Both the position numbers and the translations under genes were made by a program. This document shows positions 25,730 through 33,474 of a DNA stretch of 64,000 bases, piece by piece. Source of the stretch: Collinsella aerofaciens (GTDB lineage: Bacteria; Actinomycetota; Coriobacteriia; Coriobacteriales; Coriobacteriaceae). Where the stretch lies: the NCBI RefSeq assembly GCF_015552075.1, contig NZ_JADNDZ010000097.1, positions 1 through 64,000 of the forward strand, given 5' to 3'. Positions within the stretch are counted from its first letter, which is position 1. Each line of letters starts with the position of its first letter. The notes under the pieces are model-generated. The model was not told the origin of the DNA. It worked only from the letters and a program-made list of their open reading frames with translations, and made no database searches.

Positions 25730-26548
25730 CTACTCGTAATCGTTCAGAATGTCGCCGAGCGGGTCACCGGAGCCGCCGCCCATGCCGCCACCCTGCTTGG
25801 CCAGATCCTTAAGGCCAAGGTAGATGAGGGCAAGGGAGATGCCGATGAGGCCAAGGGCGATCAGCGTGAGCTGAGGGATGGCAGCAAGGACAAAGCCGAG
25901 GATGAAGAACGGCCAGGTCTCCTTGGTGGCCATCATGTTGATGACCATGGCGTAACCGACGGAAGCGACCATGCCGCCGCCGACAGCCATGCCGCCGGAC
26001 AGCCAGTCGGGCATAGCGTTAAGCGCGTTGGTAACAGCCTCAGCCGGGATGATGCACAGAAGTACTGCCGGGATGGCGATACGAAGGCCCTGCATGAGGA
26101 TGGCAGCGTACTGCCAGCGCTCGATGCCGGAGAAGTCGCCCTTCTCGGCGCAACCGTCCATGGCGTGAGCGATAGCGGTGGCCAGGGTACGGCAGATCAT
26201 GGTCAGGAACAGACCAGCGACCGACAGCGGGACGGCGACGGCGATGGCGGCGGTAACGGCCTTGGCCGAATCAGTGGCGCCACCGTTGAGGGCGAGCACC
26301 ATGATGATCGAAGAAGCGACCGAGGCCAGAGCGGCGTCAGGCGCAACGGCGGCGCCGACGTTAGCCCAGCCAAGGGCCATCATCTGGAGCGAACCGCCCA
26401 GGAGGATGCCCTCCTGAAGGTGACCGGTTACGAGACCGATAAGCGTGCATGCCACGAGCGGTTGATGGAACTGGAACTCATCCAGAATGCCTTCCATACC
26501 GGCAAGCAACGCGACAATCGCAACAAGCAGAATAGTGATTGCAGACAT
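25730..26548 (-). CDS. manY: PTS mannose-family IIC component
   Basis: A 272-residue protein with about seven to eight spans. It contains the IIC signature (LLGGSLQMMALGWANVGAAVAPD) and ends in a Gly-rich cytoplasmic tail. The ribosome site is GGAGGG before ATG. It is co-transcribed between IIAB and IID. It transports hexose during phosphorylation by IIAB. Confidence 0.94.
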   Translation of the reverse strand: MSAITILLVAIVALLAGMEGILDEFQFHQPLVACTLIGLVTGHLQEGILLGGSLQMMALGWANVGAAVAPDAALASVASSIIMVLALNGGATDSAKAVTAAIAVAVPLSVAGLFLTMICRTLATAIAHAMDGCAEKGDFSGIERWQYAAILMQGLRIAIPAVLLCIIPAEAVTNALNAMPDWLSGGMAVGGGMVASVGYAMVINMMATKETWPFFILGFVLAAIPQLTLIALGLIGISLALIYLGLKDLAKQGGGMGGGSGDPLGDILNDYE

Positions 26549-26566
26549 GTATCGGACCCTCCTTTA

Positions 26567-27556
26567 CTATGCTTGAGCGGCCAGTTCGGCCTTAGCTTTC
26601 TTCAACATGGCGTCGAGATCCTCGGAGGAATCCGAAGGAACCTTGCGGACCTCGAACTTGACGCCCTTGGCCTTGAGGGCCTCGAGAGTCTTAACGTCAT
26701 CATCGCCCATAGCGACGGCGTTGGTGACGACGACCTTGCCCTTGGAGTGAGCCATGGAACCGATGTTGACTTCCTTGATGTCGACACCGGCCTCGATGGC
26801 CTTGAGCAGATCCTGCGGATTCTCAAAGAGCAGCATGGCCTTGGTGTCACCAAAGCGCGTGTCCTTGACGACCTCGGCCATCTTCTTGATGGGCACGACG
26901 TTGGCATGGACTCCCGGAGGGGCAGCCTGCTCGATCATGGTCTTGCGGAGCTCGTCGTGAGCAACGCCGTCGGAAACCACGATGATGCGGTTGGGGTTGA
27001 TCTGCTTGGTCCACGTGGTGGCCACCTGACCATGAAGCAGACGGGTGTCGATACGGACGTGGGCGATCTTGATGTGCCCATCGCCGATGACCGTTCCCGG
27101 AGGGATGGCGCCTGCAGGAGCAGCGGCGGCCGCAGCCGGCTTCTTCTCCTCGGGCTCCAGAGACTCGGGCTTGACACGCACGCCAGCCTTAGCCTCAGTC
27201 ACGAGATGTTTTGCGATCGCATGTGCAGTGTTCTTTGCGTCAAAGCGCTGCGAATATGCCTCGATGAGCATAGGCAGGTTGACACCGGTGACGATAGCCC
27301 AGGAATCGTGGCCCTCGATGAGCCCGCTGATCTGGTTGAACGGCGTGCCGCCCCACAGATCAACGAGGAAGAGCACCTGCTCCTGGTCTTCGAAGGAAGC
27401 GATTGCTTCCTCGACCTTGGCACGGAAATCGTCGGGGCCCATGCTCGGCTCGAGCGAGACCACGGCAACAGACGGCTGATCGCCAAAGACCATCGAGCCC
27501 GTCTGCTTGATTCCAGCTGCCAAGTCCCCGTGGCTAGCAAGAACAATACTTACCAT
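26567..27556 (-). CDS. manX: PTS mannose-family IIAB component
   Basis: A 329-residue fusion. The IIA domain (about 1-125) has the phospho-acceptor His in LASHGDLA and the DLWGGTPFN motif. A Lys/Ala/Pro linker (about 140-160) leads to the IIB domain with active-site His in RIDTRLLHGQV. Phosphate passes from HPr to IIA to IIB to sugar. I use the ATG at 27556, 7 bases after AAGGAGG; a GTG sits 3 bases earlier. It is the first gene of the operon. Confidence 0.95.
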   Translation of the reverse strand: MVSIVLASHGDLAAGIKQTGSMVFGDQPSVAVVSLEPSMGPDDFRAKVEEAIASFEDQEQVLFLVDLWGGTPFNQISGLIEGHDSWAIVTGVNLPMLIEAYSQRFDAKNTAHAIAKHLVTEAKAGVRVKPESLEPEEKKPAAAAAAPAGAIPPGTVIGDGHIKIAHVRIDTRLLHGQVATTWTKQINPNRIIVVSDGVAHDELRKTMIEQAAPPGVHANVVPIKKMAEVVKDTRFGDTKAMLLFENPQDLLKAIEAGVDIKEVNIGSMAHSKGKVVVTNAVAMGDDDVKTLEALKAKGVKFEVRKVPSDSSEDLDAMLKKAKAELAAQA

Positions 27557-27893
27557 CACATAACCTCCTTTTTGTCTACGTATTTCCTACACGACATGAA
27601 AGGAGTATACCTGTTTGGATTGTGGAATTATAGCTAAATTCGCAAAAGGTTGCATTATTTGTTTAAACGTTTAAGTTTGTTACAAGTTGATTACGTTGCT
27701 GGCTTATAGCTCATTGCCTGCTAAAACGTGATTTGCTGATTGTTTTCAAAGACATATAAAGGTGCACCGTTCGTTAAGACCGCTTTTAGGTGAATCCCAA
27801 TGCGTCTGCGTGCCACCATTTTGTTTAAACAGACATGACTTGACTAACCGAAGCAAATATGTTTAGAACTCTAGCCCATGTAGACATTAGATG
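27557..27893. promoter_or_regulatory. Upstream region of the PTS operon with a 12-bp palindrome
   Basis: This AT-rich intergenic stretch separates the PTS operon from hypA. It has TTAAACGTTTAA (27663-27674), a perfect palindrome with a central CG like LacI/GalR-type operators, about 110 bases upstream of the IIAB start. A second GTTTAAAC lies at 27823-27830. No sigma-54 site was seen. Use as the operator is inferred. Confidence 0.45.
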
Positions 27894-28322
27894 TTAGGCG
27901 ATGTGGAGAGGGTTGGCGGCGTCGACGGCATCGGGGGCGTCGGAGAGGCCGTCAGGAGCAGCGTCTGCCGGGTCCTCGTCGGGGGTCTCGATCTGTTTGA
28001 TCATGACCTCCTGGCCCTGCAGCAGGTATGTTTCACCGCTGCCGCAATGGGGGCAAGTCTTGCCGTGCTCGACCGTCGCGTAGTCGCGGCCGCACGCCTC
28101 GCAATGCGTCACGGCCTCGACAGGCTCCACGATAAGCTCCGCGCCCTGCGTGATAGGCTTTTTATCCGCCGCCCAGCGCCAAGCGTCGAGTAGTAGATCG
28201 GGGACGACGCCCGAGACCTCGCCCAGCAGCAGCGTGACGCTCGAAACGCGACGCACGCCATGAGCGCGCGCCACATTCTCAACATCGCGAATGATGTGAT
28301 AGACGATTCCGAGCTCGTGCAC
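27894..28322 (-). CDS. hypA: Hydrogenase nickel insertion protein HypA
   Basis: A 142-residue protein with a GTG start preceded by GGAAGGAATTAAAA. MHELGIV contains the N-terminal Met-His used for nickel. The zinc site is two CxxC pairs (CEAC and CPHC, about 74-94). The family length is ~115, and the extra ~25 residues are an Asp/Ala-rich tail ending PLHIA. It delivers Ni with HypB to NiFe hydrogenase. It is separated from the hypF-C-D-E cluster by more than 31 kb. Confidence 0.93.
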   Translation of the reverse strand: MHELGIVYHIIRDVENVARAHGVRRVSSVTLLLGEVSGVVPDLLLDAWRWAADKKPITQGAELIVEPVEAVTHCEACGRDYATVEHGKTCPHCGSGETYLLQGQEVMIKQIETPDEDPADAAPDGLSDAPDAVDAANPLHIA

Positions 28323-28334
28323 TTTTAATTCCTT

Positions 28335-28356
28335 CCGCCGTTCTACCGAACGGCGG
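28335..28356 (-). repeat. Hairpin in the hypA leader
   Basis: CCGCCGTTC and GAACGGCGG pair around a 4-base loop immediately before the hypA ribosome site. It could end transcription from the upstream oxidoreductase gene or influence hypA translation. No T-run follows. Confidence 0.45.
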
Positions 28357-28516
28357 TCGGCTTGACGCTGCGCGAGCCCCAGACGGGCGATCTGCCTTTC
28401 AATCGTCGGGCATGGGCAAAAGCCCTATGCCCTCCTCTTTCAAGGCACCTCGCCACGCCTGGGACCCGCTCGCTGTCCAACCGCCCTCTGCGCCGTTCAC
28501 TTACTTGTTAGGTCTC

Positions 28517-31294
28517 TTACTTCTTCCCAAATTTGATCTTAATTGCACGCTTCAATGCGTACTTGCCCAGGCTTGGGAGCTTTTGCTCGTATTTGACCAT
28601 CGTGGAGCACTCGGGGCGATCGCGATCAAGATGGATGGCGTCAAACGCGCACTTGGTGGTGCACAGGCCGCAGCCGATGCACTTGTTAGGGTCGACGATC
28701 GAGGCGCCGCAGCCCAGGCAGCGGGCGGTCTCGGCGCGCACCTGCTCCTCGGTAAAGGTCTCAACATACTCGCTAAACGGCGCAGCCTTCTCGCGTTCGC
28801 GGTCCACATGCGCAACCTCGCGGCTCGCGTTGTCGTAGCTCTCGAGCACAACGTCGTTGCGGTCGAGCGCGGTGTAGCGGCGCTGGTTGCGGCCGATGGT
28901 GAGCGTGGAGCCCGGCTGCACGAAGCGATGGATGGACACGGCGGCCTCGTGACCGGCGGCGATGGCATCGATGGCAAAGCTCGGACCGGTATAGACGTCG
29001 CCGCCCACAAAGATGTCTGGCTCGGCGGTCTGATAGGTCTGGGGATCGGCAAGGGCACCCTGGCCGCGGCCAAGCTCCACCTTGGAGCCAGCCAGCAGGT
29101 CGCCCCACACAATGGACTGGCCAATCGACATGACTACGCGGTCGGCATCGACACGACGCAGGTCGTTCTCGTCGTACTCGGGCGCAAAACGGCCCTCGTC
29201 GTCAAAGACACGCGTGCAGCGCTTGAAGGTGATACCGCACACACGACCGGCCTCGTCCAGGTGAATCTCCTTGGGGCCCCAGCCGCAGCTGATGTGAGCG
29301 CCGTCCTCAACGGCCTCGCGACGCTCCTCCTCGCTGGCGGGCATCTGGGCCTCGCTCTCCAAGCAGAACATCTCAACGTACTCGGAACCCAGACGGCAGG
29401 CGTTGCGCGCGACATCGATAGCCACGTTGCCACCGCCCACCACGATGGTGCGGCCGGGCAGCGCGTCAATCTTGCCACTGTTGACCTCGCGCAAAAAGTC
29501 GACGGCCACGGTCACGTCCTCGGCATCCTCACCCGGAATACCGGCAAGGCGGCCACCCTGGCAGCCGATGGCCACATAAAAGGCCTTAAAGCCCTGCGCG
29601 CGCAGCTCGTCGAGCGTCACATCGCGACCGACCTCCACGCCATAGCGGAACTCGGCGCCCATCAGGCGAATGATCTCGACCTCTGCCTCGATAACGTCCT
29701 TCTCCAGCTTAAAGCTGGGAATGCCGTAGGTGAGCATGCCGCCCGGGCGCTCGTTCTTCTCGAACACGACGGGCTTGTAGCCCTTCTCGGCCAGATAGAA
29801 GGCGCAGGACAGACCGGCCGGGCCGGCACCGATGATGGCGATCTTCTGATCGAAGCCGCCGGCACGCGTCGGCGTCACCACGGGCGGGACATAGCGGGTC
29901 GCGGCATCAAGATCGCGCTGGGCGATAAACTTCTTGACCTCGTCGATAGCCACGGCGGCGTCCACACGGCCGCGGGTGCAGGCATCCTCGCAGCGGCGGT
30001 TGCACACGCGGCCGCAGATAGCGGGCAGCGGGTTCTCGCGCTTGATGAGCGCCAGCGCCTCGTCATAGCGCCCCTGTGCCGCAAGCTTCAGATAGCCCTG
30101 AACGGCAACGTGCGCGGGGCAAGCCGTCTTGCAGGGCGCGGTGCCGGACTCGTGCGTCTCGATGCGGTTATCGTTGCGGTAGTTGGGCGACCACTTGGTG
30201 TGGTCCCACTTGGTGGCATCGGGCAGCTCCTGGCGCGGATACTCGGGCACCTGTCCGCCGGCCTTTTTGCTGCAGAGCTTCTGGCCGAGCTTGGCGGCAC
30301 CGGCGGGGCACACCTCAACGCAGCGACCGCAGGCCACGCACTTGTCCTTCTCGACCTTGGCGACATAGGCCGAGCGCGACAGGTTGGGCGTGTTGAACAG
30401 CTGCGAGGTGCGCAGGGCGTAGCACACGTTGACGTTGCAGTTGCAGATGGCGAAGATCTTGTTCTCGCCGTCGATATTGGTGATCTGGTGCACAAAGCCG
30501 TTGTCCTCGGCCTGGCGCAGGATGTCGTAGACCTCGTCGCGGGTCACGTAATGGCCACGATCGGTCTCGACCACGTAGTCGGCCATATCGCCCACGGCGA
30601 TGCACCAATCGGCCGGGTCGTCGGCGCAGCCCTCACCCATCACGCGACGGCTCGCGCGGCAGCTGCAGGTGCTGGCGGCATACTTACCCTCGTATTTGTC
30701 GAGCCAGTGCTCTATATGCTCAATAGGCACCGACGTGCTCGCGGCATCGATAGCCTTCTCGACCGGAATGACATGCATGCCGATGCCGGCACCACCGGGC
30801 GGCACCATCGGCGTGGCCTTGGACAGCGGTCCCTTGGACGCCTGCTCAAAGAACTTGGCATAGACCGGGTGCTCCTCGAGCTGGCTCACGCGCATGTTGA
30901 GGAACTCGGCGGAACCCGGCACCAGCATGGGCAGCACCCACTGCTTGGCGTGCTCGGGGTTTTCCCAGTTGTACTCGAGCAGACCCGTGTAGCTCATGTC
31001 GTCGAGCATCTTCTCGATATCGGCTTCGGGCATGCCGGTGAGCTTGACCATCTCGGGCAGCGTATAGGGACGGCGCATCTTCATCTTGCAGAGCACTTCG
31101 GCCTGCTCGTCGGTTGCGGCCTCGGCAAACGACCAGTACTCGTAGCCCAGCAGCTCATCGCGATGCAGCAGACGGTTGGTGCAGTGCTCGCACAGCTTGA
31201 CGATGGCCTCGCGCGGATGCTCCGGCAGCGGCGGCACGAACTCCGAACCGATATCGGGCTCGGTGTAGCTAATTCCCGGTCCGTTGAGAATCAT
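28517..31294 (-). CDS. Multi-domain Fe-S/FAD NAD(P)H oxidoreductase
   Basis: A 925-residue protein starting at the ATG at 31294 after AGAAGGGA. The N-terminal ~300 residues are a redox module with clustered Cys (TCSCRASR..., CNCNVNVC). A ferredoxin site CVACGRCVEVCP (about 305-318) follows. Next comes a glutamate-synthase-like Fe-S domain (CKTACPAH...CGRVCNRRCEDAC), an FAD-binding Rossmann fold (IIGAGPAGLSCA), an NAD(P) site (VVGGGNVAIDVA) and two C-terminal 4Fe-4S clusters (CIGCGLCTTKC). It probably moves electrons between NAD(P)H, ferredoxin and an unknown acceptor. It is transcribed divergently from a TetR regulator across two palindromes, so it is likely under that regulator. The substrate is unknown. 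Confidence 0.88.
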   Translation of the reverse strand: MILNGPGISYTEPDIGSEFVPPLPEHPREAIVKLCEHCTNRLLHRDELLGYEYWSFAEAATDEQAEVLCKMKMRRPYTLPEMVKLTGMPEADIEKMLDDMSYTGLLEYNWENPEHAKQWVLPMLVPGSAEFLNMRVSQLEEHPVYAKFFEQASKGPLSKATPMVPPGGAGIGMHVIPVEKAIDAASTSVPIEHIEHWLDKYEGKYAASTCSCRASRRVMGEGCADDPADWCIAVGDMADYVVETDRGHYVTRDEVYDILRQAEDNGFVHQITNIDGENKIFAICNCNVNVCYALRTSQLFNTPNLSRSAYVAKVEKDKCVACGRCVEVCPAGAAKLGQKLCSKKAGGQVPEYPRQELPDATKWDHTKWSPNYRNDNRIETHESGTAPCKTACPAHVAVQGYLKLAAQGRYDEALALIKRENPLPAICGRVCNRRCEDACTRGRVDAAVAIDEVKKFIAQRDLDAATRYVPPVVTPTRAGGFDQKIAIIGAGPAGLSCAFYLAEKGYKPVVFEKNERPGGMLTYGIPSFKLEKDVIEAEVEIIRLMGAEFRYGVEVGRDVTLDELRAQGFKAFYVAIGCQGGRLAGIPGEDAEDVTVAVDFLREVNSGKIDALPGRTIVVGGGNVAIDVARNACRLGSEYVEMFCLESEAQMPASEEERREAVEDGAHISCGWGPKEIHLDEAGRVCGITFKRCTRVFDDEGRFAPEYDENDLRRVDADRVVMSIGQSIVWGDLLAGSKVELGRGQGALADPQTYQTAEPDIFVGGDVYTGPSFAIDAIAAGHEAAVSIHRFVQPGSTLTIGRNQRRYTALDRNDVVLESYDNASREVAHVDREREKAAPFSEYVETFTEEQVRAETARCLGCGASIVDPNKCIGCGLCTTKCAFDAIHLDRDRPECSTMVKYEQKLPSLGKYALKRAIKIKFGKK

Positions 31295-31387
31295 GGTTGT
31301 CCCTTCTCTTGCCACAGCCCGGCGAGACCGCGGCGCCCCTCTTTTTTGCAGGCCGGGCATGCCCCCATGCCGTTCACCCGCCATTAG

Positions 31388-31425
31388 TTGACATTGTGTC
31401 AAAAATAGTATTGACGAACCGTCAA
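31388..31425. promoter_or_regulatory. Two palindromic operators for the divergent TetR pair
   Basis: TTGACA-TTG-TGTCAA (31388-31402) and TTGACG-AAC-CGTCAA (31411-31425) are 15-base inverted repeats with centres 23 bases apart, about two helical turns. They lie between the divergent oxidoreductase and TetR genes. An outer pair, CCGTTCAC and GTGAACGG, flanks them. The arrangement is typical of autoregulating TetR proteins; binding is inferred. Confidence 0.7.
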
Positions 31426-31483
31426 CAATATTCAAGACTGTTAGGTGAACGGTCAGGCAAAAGAGGATGAAAGGCGGCAAAAC

Positions 31484-32146
31484 ATGGGCGACAACACAGC
31501 AGATACCTCTGTGGTCGATGCCGTCCCCGCATCCGATAGCGCGGCAAAGCGTCTGACGGGCGACGAGCGCCGTCGCGAGATCCTCGCCGCCGTGCGCACT
31601 GTGAGTTCTGAGCTGGGCGTGTCGCATCTTTCGGTATCGGCCGTGACCAAGCGAGCCGGCTGCACGCGCTCGCTGTTCTACCACTACTTTGCCGATATGG
31701 ACGCCGCCGTCACCGCCGTCATGGACGAGGCGATCGACGGCTTTATCTCCGAGCTCGAGCAATGGAACGCCGAGCGCACCGTCGGCGATATCGAAGGCGC
31801 GCTCGACACCGTCGCCCCGCTCTTTAAGCGCCTGGTCGCCAGCGGTCACGAGCTGCCGAGCACTTTGACCAGCAGCAGCGGCGCTCTCTACGGCGGCTTT
31901 CTGCACAACGTGGTCCAGCGCGTGGCGCAATACATCTGCGACACCACCGTGGTGGACTTTGTCGCCCATCACGACCTGCGCATCGACCATGTCTACGAAA
32001 CGTTCTACACCCTCATCATGGGTCTTTTGATGTATATCCGCACGCACCCCGATGTGCCCGACGAGACAGTCAAGGAGATCATCGCCTCGACGCTCCACAT
32101 CGAGGGCTACACCGCCAAGTATCCCGAGCGCAGGCCCGGGAACTGA
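31484..32146 (+). CDS. TetR-family transcriptional regulator
   Basis: A 220-residue protein. I use the ATG at 31484 after AAAGGCGG. The helix-turn-helix (about 38-83) reads RREILAAVRTV...LSVSAVTKRAGCTRSLFYHYFADM, a clear TetR N-terminal domain. The C-terminal ligand-binding half has no assigned class. It is followed after 63 bases by a membrane protein on the same strand and is divergent from the Fe-S oxidoreductase. It likely controls both sides through the two palindromes. Confidence 0.9.
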   Translation: MGDNTADTSVVDAVPASDSAAKRLTGDERRREILAAVRTVSSELGVSHLSVSAVTKRAGCTRSLFYHYFADMDAAVTAVMDEAIDGFISELEQWNAERTVGDIEGALDTVAPLFKRLVASGHELPSTLTSSSGALYGGFLHNVVQRVAQYICDTTVVDFVAHHDLRIDHVYETFYTLIMGLLMYIRTHPDVPDETVKEIIASTLHIEGYTAKYPERRPGN

Positions 32147-32209
32147 CGACATTTGGCCAAACTGCCCGCGATCGGAAGAGGGGCCGCGGGCGTGTGAAAG
32201 GAGAGCAGC

Positions 32210-33217
32210 ATGCTGTTCGATGTTTGGGGTAGCGATACCCTTATCCACTGGGCCGGCTGGGCCATGGTCTTTATCGGCCTGATCGTGCTCAACGAGGTCG
32301 GCCGCCGCACCAAGCTGGGCGCGGCCATCATCTTTGGCGTGGCTCCGCTTGCCATGACCATCTACTGCATCGCCATCGCCGTCGGCGTTTCGCAGGGCGC
32401 CGAGTGGGCACTCACCAACCCCACCCACGTGTACCAGAACAGCTGGTTCCACTACGCCAAGGTGTACGCGGCGCTGGCCGGTTGCTGGGGCTTCATCGCC
32501 ATTAAGTATCAGTGGGGCAAGATTGGCAAGGCGCACTGGTTCCGCGCATGGCCGTTTGTGATCGTCGCCATCAACATCATGATCGCCGTAGTGTCCGACT
32601 TCGAGAGCGCCTATCACTTCTTTGTCCTGGGCCAGTCCACTTGGGTCACCTCCGAGGGCGCCACGCAGCTGGCCGGCTGGAACAACGTGTTCAACGGCAT
32701 CGCCGGTATCATCAACATCTTCTGCATGACCGGTTGGTGGAGCGTCTATGCCTCCGAGGACAAGACCGACATGCTGTGGCCCGATATGACCTGGGTCTAC
32801 ATCATCGCCTACGACATCTGGAACTTCTGCTACACCTACAACTGCCTGCCCACTCACTCCTGGTTCTGCGGCTTTGCGCTGCTGCTGGCGCCCACTGTGG
32901 CCGCCTTTATCTGGAACAAGGGCGGCTGGATCCAGAACCGCGCCTTCACGCTGGCCATTTGGTGCATGTTTGCCCAGGTGTTCCCGTACTTCCAGGAAGA
33001 GTCCATCTTTGTGACCCACTCCACGCTCGACCCCACCGCGGCCACCGCGGTCTCGATCGCCGCGCTGATCGCCAACGTCGCCGCGATCATCTACATCGTC
33101 TACCGCGCCAAGAAGCTCGGCCGCAATCCCTACAAGCAGGATGTCTTTGAGGGCACCAGCGATTGGGAGAAGGCTACCGCCCGCCGTGCCAAGGTGGATT
33201 ACGCTCACGCCGAGTAA
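32210..33217 (+). CDS. Multi-pass membrane protein (DUF5692-like)
   Basis: A 335-residue integral membrane protein with about nine predicted spans, many Trp and Tyr, and a short basic C-terminal tail. The ribosome site AAAGGAGAG precedes ATG. It resembles proteins labelled DUF5692 in Coriobacteria, which is from memory and not verified. It shares the regulator with the Fe-S oxidoreductase, so the two may form one pathway, for example electron transfer to a membrane acceptor or uptake of the substrate. No haem or Fe-S ligand pattern stands out. Confidence 0.7.
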   Translation: MLFDVWGSDTLIHWAGWAMVFIGLIVLNEVGRRTKLGAAIIFGVAPLAMTIYCIAIAVGVSQGAEWALTNPTHVYQNSWFHYAKVYAALAGCWGFIAIKYQWGKIGKAHWFRAWPFVIVAINIMIAVVSDFESAYHFFVLGQSTWVTSEGATQLAGWNNVFNGIAGIINIFCMTGWWSVYASEDKTDMLWPDMTWVYIIAYDIWNFCYTYNCLPTHSWFCGFALLLAPTVAAFIWNKGGWIQNRAFTLAIWCMFAQVFPYFQEESIFVTHSTLDPTAATAVSIAALIANVAAIIYIVYRAKKLGRNPYKQDVFEGTSDWEKATARRAKVDYAHAE

Positions 33218-33289
33218 CATGCCCGGCGCGCATGCCGCTTGAATGTGAAGTCGCCCGGCCGATTCCGCGCAATGCAACGTATTGCATGC

Positions 33290-33328
33290 CCCCGGAAAGC
33301 GATTCGCCCGCTTTCCGGGGCTTTTTGT
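33290..33328 (+). terminator. Rho-independent terminator
   Basis: CCCCGGAAAGC (33290-33300) and GCTTTCCGGGG (33310-33320) pair perfectly around 9 bases and are followed by CTTTTTG. It ends the tetR-membrane protein transcript. Confidence 0.93.
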
Positions 33329-33474
33329 TGTTGCGCGCATTCACGCGCATATTCCATTCGCGCACACATTCAAAACCTCTCGCACAGATAAAATCAGATT
33401 TCCAACCGCCTGACAGCCCTATGTGACCCCAATTTTGGGTACATTGTTGTCCCGATATTGAGCTTGGGGGATAT

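Noticed and set aside
25700-27637. 645-residue plus-strand open frame
   Set aside because: Antisense to the PTS genes with the same artefact.
28517-33340. A 1607-residue open frame on the minus strand across the oxidoreductase, tetR and the membrane protein
   Set aside because: The N-terminal ~680 residues are low-complexity antisense to two real plus-strand genes; the real start is the ATG at 31294 with a ribosome site.
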